Below, piece after piece: positions 31,562-33,289 of a stretch of DNA of 33,289 nt (within the stretch, counting starts at the first letter, position 1; each line of letters starts with the position of its first letter). The translations under genes and the position numbers were made by a program. The stretch is taken from positions 1 to 33,289 of the forward strand of contig CAMWKV010000006.1 in NCBI GenBank assembly GCA_947174915.1, written 5' to 3'. This DNA is from an uncultured Porphyromonadaceae bacterium. GTDB lineage: Bacteria; Bacteroidota; Bacteroidia; Bacteroidales; Muribaculaceae. Under the pieces are notes generated by a model. It saw only the letters and a list, made by a program, of their open reading frames with translations, ran no database searches and was not told where the DNA came from.

Positions 31562-33289
31562 TTATTGGTTGATCATTTCGTTGACCTCTTTGGTCAAACG
31601 CTCTGCAAAGTTAGCAATTTTCATCGACCCTAAATCACCTTCGCCGGATTTTCTTACAGAAACTTCGCCATTTTGTTCCTCTTTTTCGCCCACAACGAGC
31701 ATATAGGGGATGCGGCGGAGCTGATTGTCGCGAATCTTGCGGCCGAGTGTCTCATTGCGGTCGTCGATTTCGAGGCGGATGTCTGCGTCTTCGAGTTCCT
31801 GAGCCACCTTGCGTGCGTAGTCAAGATATTTGTCGCTCACGGGGATGATGATAGCCTGCTCGGGAGCGAGCCACAGGGGGAAGTGGCCGGCGGTATGTTC
31901 GAGGAGTACAGCTACGAAGCGTTCCATCGAACCGAAGGGAGCACGGTGTATCATCACAGGACGATGCTTGGCATTGTCGCTGCCGGTGTATTCGAGATCG
32001 AAGCGTTCGGGGAGGTTGTAGTCGACCTGAATTGTACCGAGCTGCCAGCGGCGGCCGATAGCATCGCGTACCATGAAGTCGAGTTTGGGACCGTAGAAGG
32101 CCGCCTCACCGAGTTCGGTGCGGGCGTTGAGGCCTTTTTCGGCACAGGCTTCGATGATAGCCTGCTCGGCGAGGTGCCAGTTCTCATCGCTACCGATATA
32201 CTTTTCTTTGTGCTCGGGGTCGCGGAGGGAAATCTGGGCCTCAAAGTTGTCGAACTTAAGTGCCTTGAAGATGTAGAGGATGATGTCCATCACCTTGAGG
32301 AATTCATCCTTAATCTGGTCGGGGGCACAGAAGATATGTGCGTCGTCCTGCGTAAAGCCGCGTACACGTGTCAGACCGTGAAGCTCGCCAGACTGCTCAT
32401 AGCGATATACGGTGCCGAACTCTGCAAGGCGGAGTGGCAGGTCGCGGTACGAACGAGGAAGGGCGCGGAATATTTCGCAGTGGTGAGGGCAGTTCATGGG
32501 CTTAAGCAGGTACTCTTCACCTTCCTCGGGAGTATGGATCGGCTGGAAGGAGTCCTTGCCATACTTGGCATAGTGGCCAGAAGTAACGTAGAGCTGCTTG
32601 TTGCCGATATGGGGGGTGATTACCTGCTTGTAACCGTAGCGGCGCTGAATCTTGCGGAGGAACTGCTCGAGGTGGTCGCGGAGAGCGGCGCCCTTGGGGA
32701 GCCAGAGGGGCAGACCGGGACCAACCTTCGAGGAGAAGGCGAAGAGTTCCATTTCTTTGCCGAGCTTGCGGTGGTCGCGCTTCTTGGCTTCCTCCAGGAG
32801 AGCGAGGTACTCATCGAGCATGCTCTTCTTGGGGAATGTGATGCCGTAGACACGGACGAGCTGGTTGCGCTTTTCGTCGCCACGCCAGTATGCACCGGCG
32901 AGCGATGTAATCTTTACGGCCTTGATAGCGCCTGTCGAGGGGAGGTGCGGGCCGCGGCAGAGGTCTGTAAAGGCGCCCTGGGTGTAGGTGCTGATGGTAC
33001 CGTCGGCAAGCTCATCGATAAGTTCGCACTTGTACTCTTCACCACGGTCACCGAACATCTTGAGGGCGTCTGCCTTGGCGATATCTGCACGAACGATAGC
33101 CTCGTCTTTCTTGGCAAGTTCGAGCATCTTAGCCTCAATGCGGGCAAAATCGTCGGAGGTGAGTTTGTTCTCGCCCGGATCGATATCGTAGTAGAAACCA
33201 TTCTCGCTGGCCGGACCTATGCCGAACTTCACGCCGGGATAAAGTTCCTGGAGTGCTTCGGCGAGAAGGTGTGCCGAGCTGTGCCAGAA
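31562..33289 (-). CDS. thrS: Threonine-tRNA ligase (5' end outside the window)
   Basis: 576 codons including the stop lie in the window; the family is about 645 residues, so only the N-terminal TGS domain and a little more are missing. The reading frame is open to the window edge ([13 protein letters not shown], the HxxxH of the editing domain, 33251-33289). The class II core has [10 protein letters not shown], with a zinc-binding Cys, then [13 protein letters not shown] (motif 2) and [12 protein letters not shown] (zinc histidine and motif 3). The anticodon-binding domain ends the protein. It charges tRNA-Thr. A GTG at 33232 is internal and not the start. Confidence 0.97.
   Translation of the reverse strand, partial: FWHSSAHLLAEALQELYPGVKFGIGPASENGFYYDIDPGENKLTSDDFARIEAKMLELAKKDEAIVRADIAKADALKMFGDRGEEYKCELIDELADGTISTYTQGAFTDLCRGPHLPSTGAIKAVKITSLAGAYWRGDEKRNQLVRVYGITFPKKSMLDEYLALLEEAKKRDHRKLGKEMELFAFSSKVGPGLPLWLPKGAALRDHLEQFLRKIQRRYGYKQVITPHIGNKQLYVTSGHYAKYGKDSFQPIHTPEEGEEYLLKPMNCPHHCEIFRALPRSYRDLPLRLAEFGTVYRYEQSGELHGLTRVRGFTQDDAHIFCAPDQIKDEFLKVMDIILYIFKALKFDNFEAQISLRDPEHKEKYIGSDENWHLAEQAIIEACAEKGLNARTELGEAAFYGPKLDFMVRDAIGRRWQLGTIQVDYNLPERFDLEYTGSDNAKHRPVMIHRAPFGSMERFVAVLLEHTAGHFPLWLAPEQAIIIPVSDKYLDYARKVAQELEDADIRLEIDDRNETLGRKIRDNQLRRIPYMLVVGEKEEQNGEVSVRKSGEGDLGSMKIANFAERLTKEVNEMINQ

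Overview
The window looks like a chromosomal segment of a Bacteroidales bacterium, most plausibly of the Muribaculaceae or a near relative. The signs are Bacteroidetes-type promoters (TTTG, 19-20 bases, TAnnTTTG), no strong Shine-Dalgarno sequences, protein families in Bacteroidales versions (adenylate kinase with a short LID, a D-lactate dehydrogenase-type FAD/Fe-S fusion, a murT-murK-murQ-like cluster), and roughly balanced GC with many C-ending codons. The genus is inferred; no 16S rRNA gene is present. I see no IS element, phage, CRISPR array or transfer gene.

Left part (1-9940, plus strand). A long co-directional run starts with a fused FAD/Fe-S 2-hydroxyacid dehydrogenase (D-lactate type). 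It continues with a membrane protein of the DUF5009/HGSNAT family, a BadF-type amino-sugar kinase and the MurNAc-6-phosphate etherase MurQ. Together these read as a peptidoglycan (MurNAc) salvage unit in which the D-lactate released by MurQ could be oxidised by the first enzyme. A secreted SGNH hydrolase, an unusual SF1 helicase with an exonuclease domain embedded in it, the ribosome-assembly GTPase EngB and a 54-residue unknown protein behind a strong hairpin follow.

Middle part (9941-18203). A tRNA-Gly(CCC) and a tandem pair of CreD-family membrane proteins (one lacking the periplasmic domain) lie on the minus strand. On the plus strand are galE, ndk with a secreted M23/LysM peptidase, and a hpt-adk-acyl-CoA synthetase operon. 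Several units are delimited by clear promoters and hairpin terminators.

Right part (18300-33289, all minus strand). Read in the direction of transcription: thrS (cut by the window edge), infC, rpmI and rplT ending in a terminator. Next is a separate unit of three nonulosonic (legionaminic/sialic) acid activation genes (NeuC/LegG, NeuA/LegF, PtmE-like). Then come obgE, prmC and recX, and finally a tripartite RND efflux system (outer-membrane factor, adaptor lipoprotein, inner-membrane pump) ending in a terminator that faces the one of the hpt operon.

Most of the window is housekeeping. The parts that deserve a second look are the D-lactate/MurNAc coupling, the helicase-exonuclease fusion, the CreD pair, the hairpin-preceded small ORF, the incomplete nonulosonate pathway and a mismatch in the tRNA anticodon stem.
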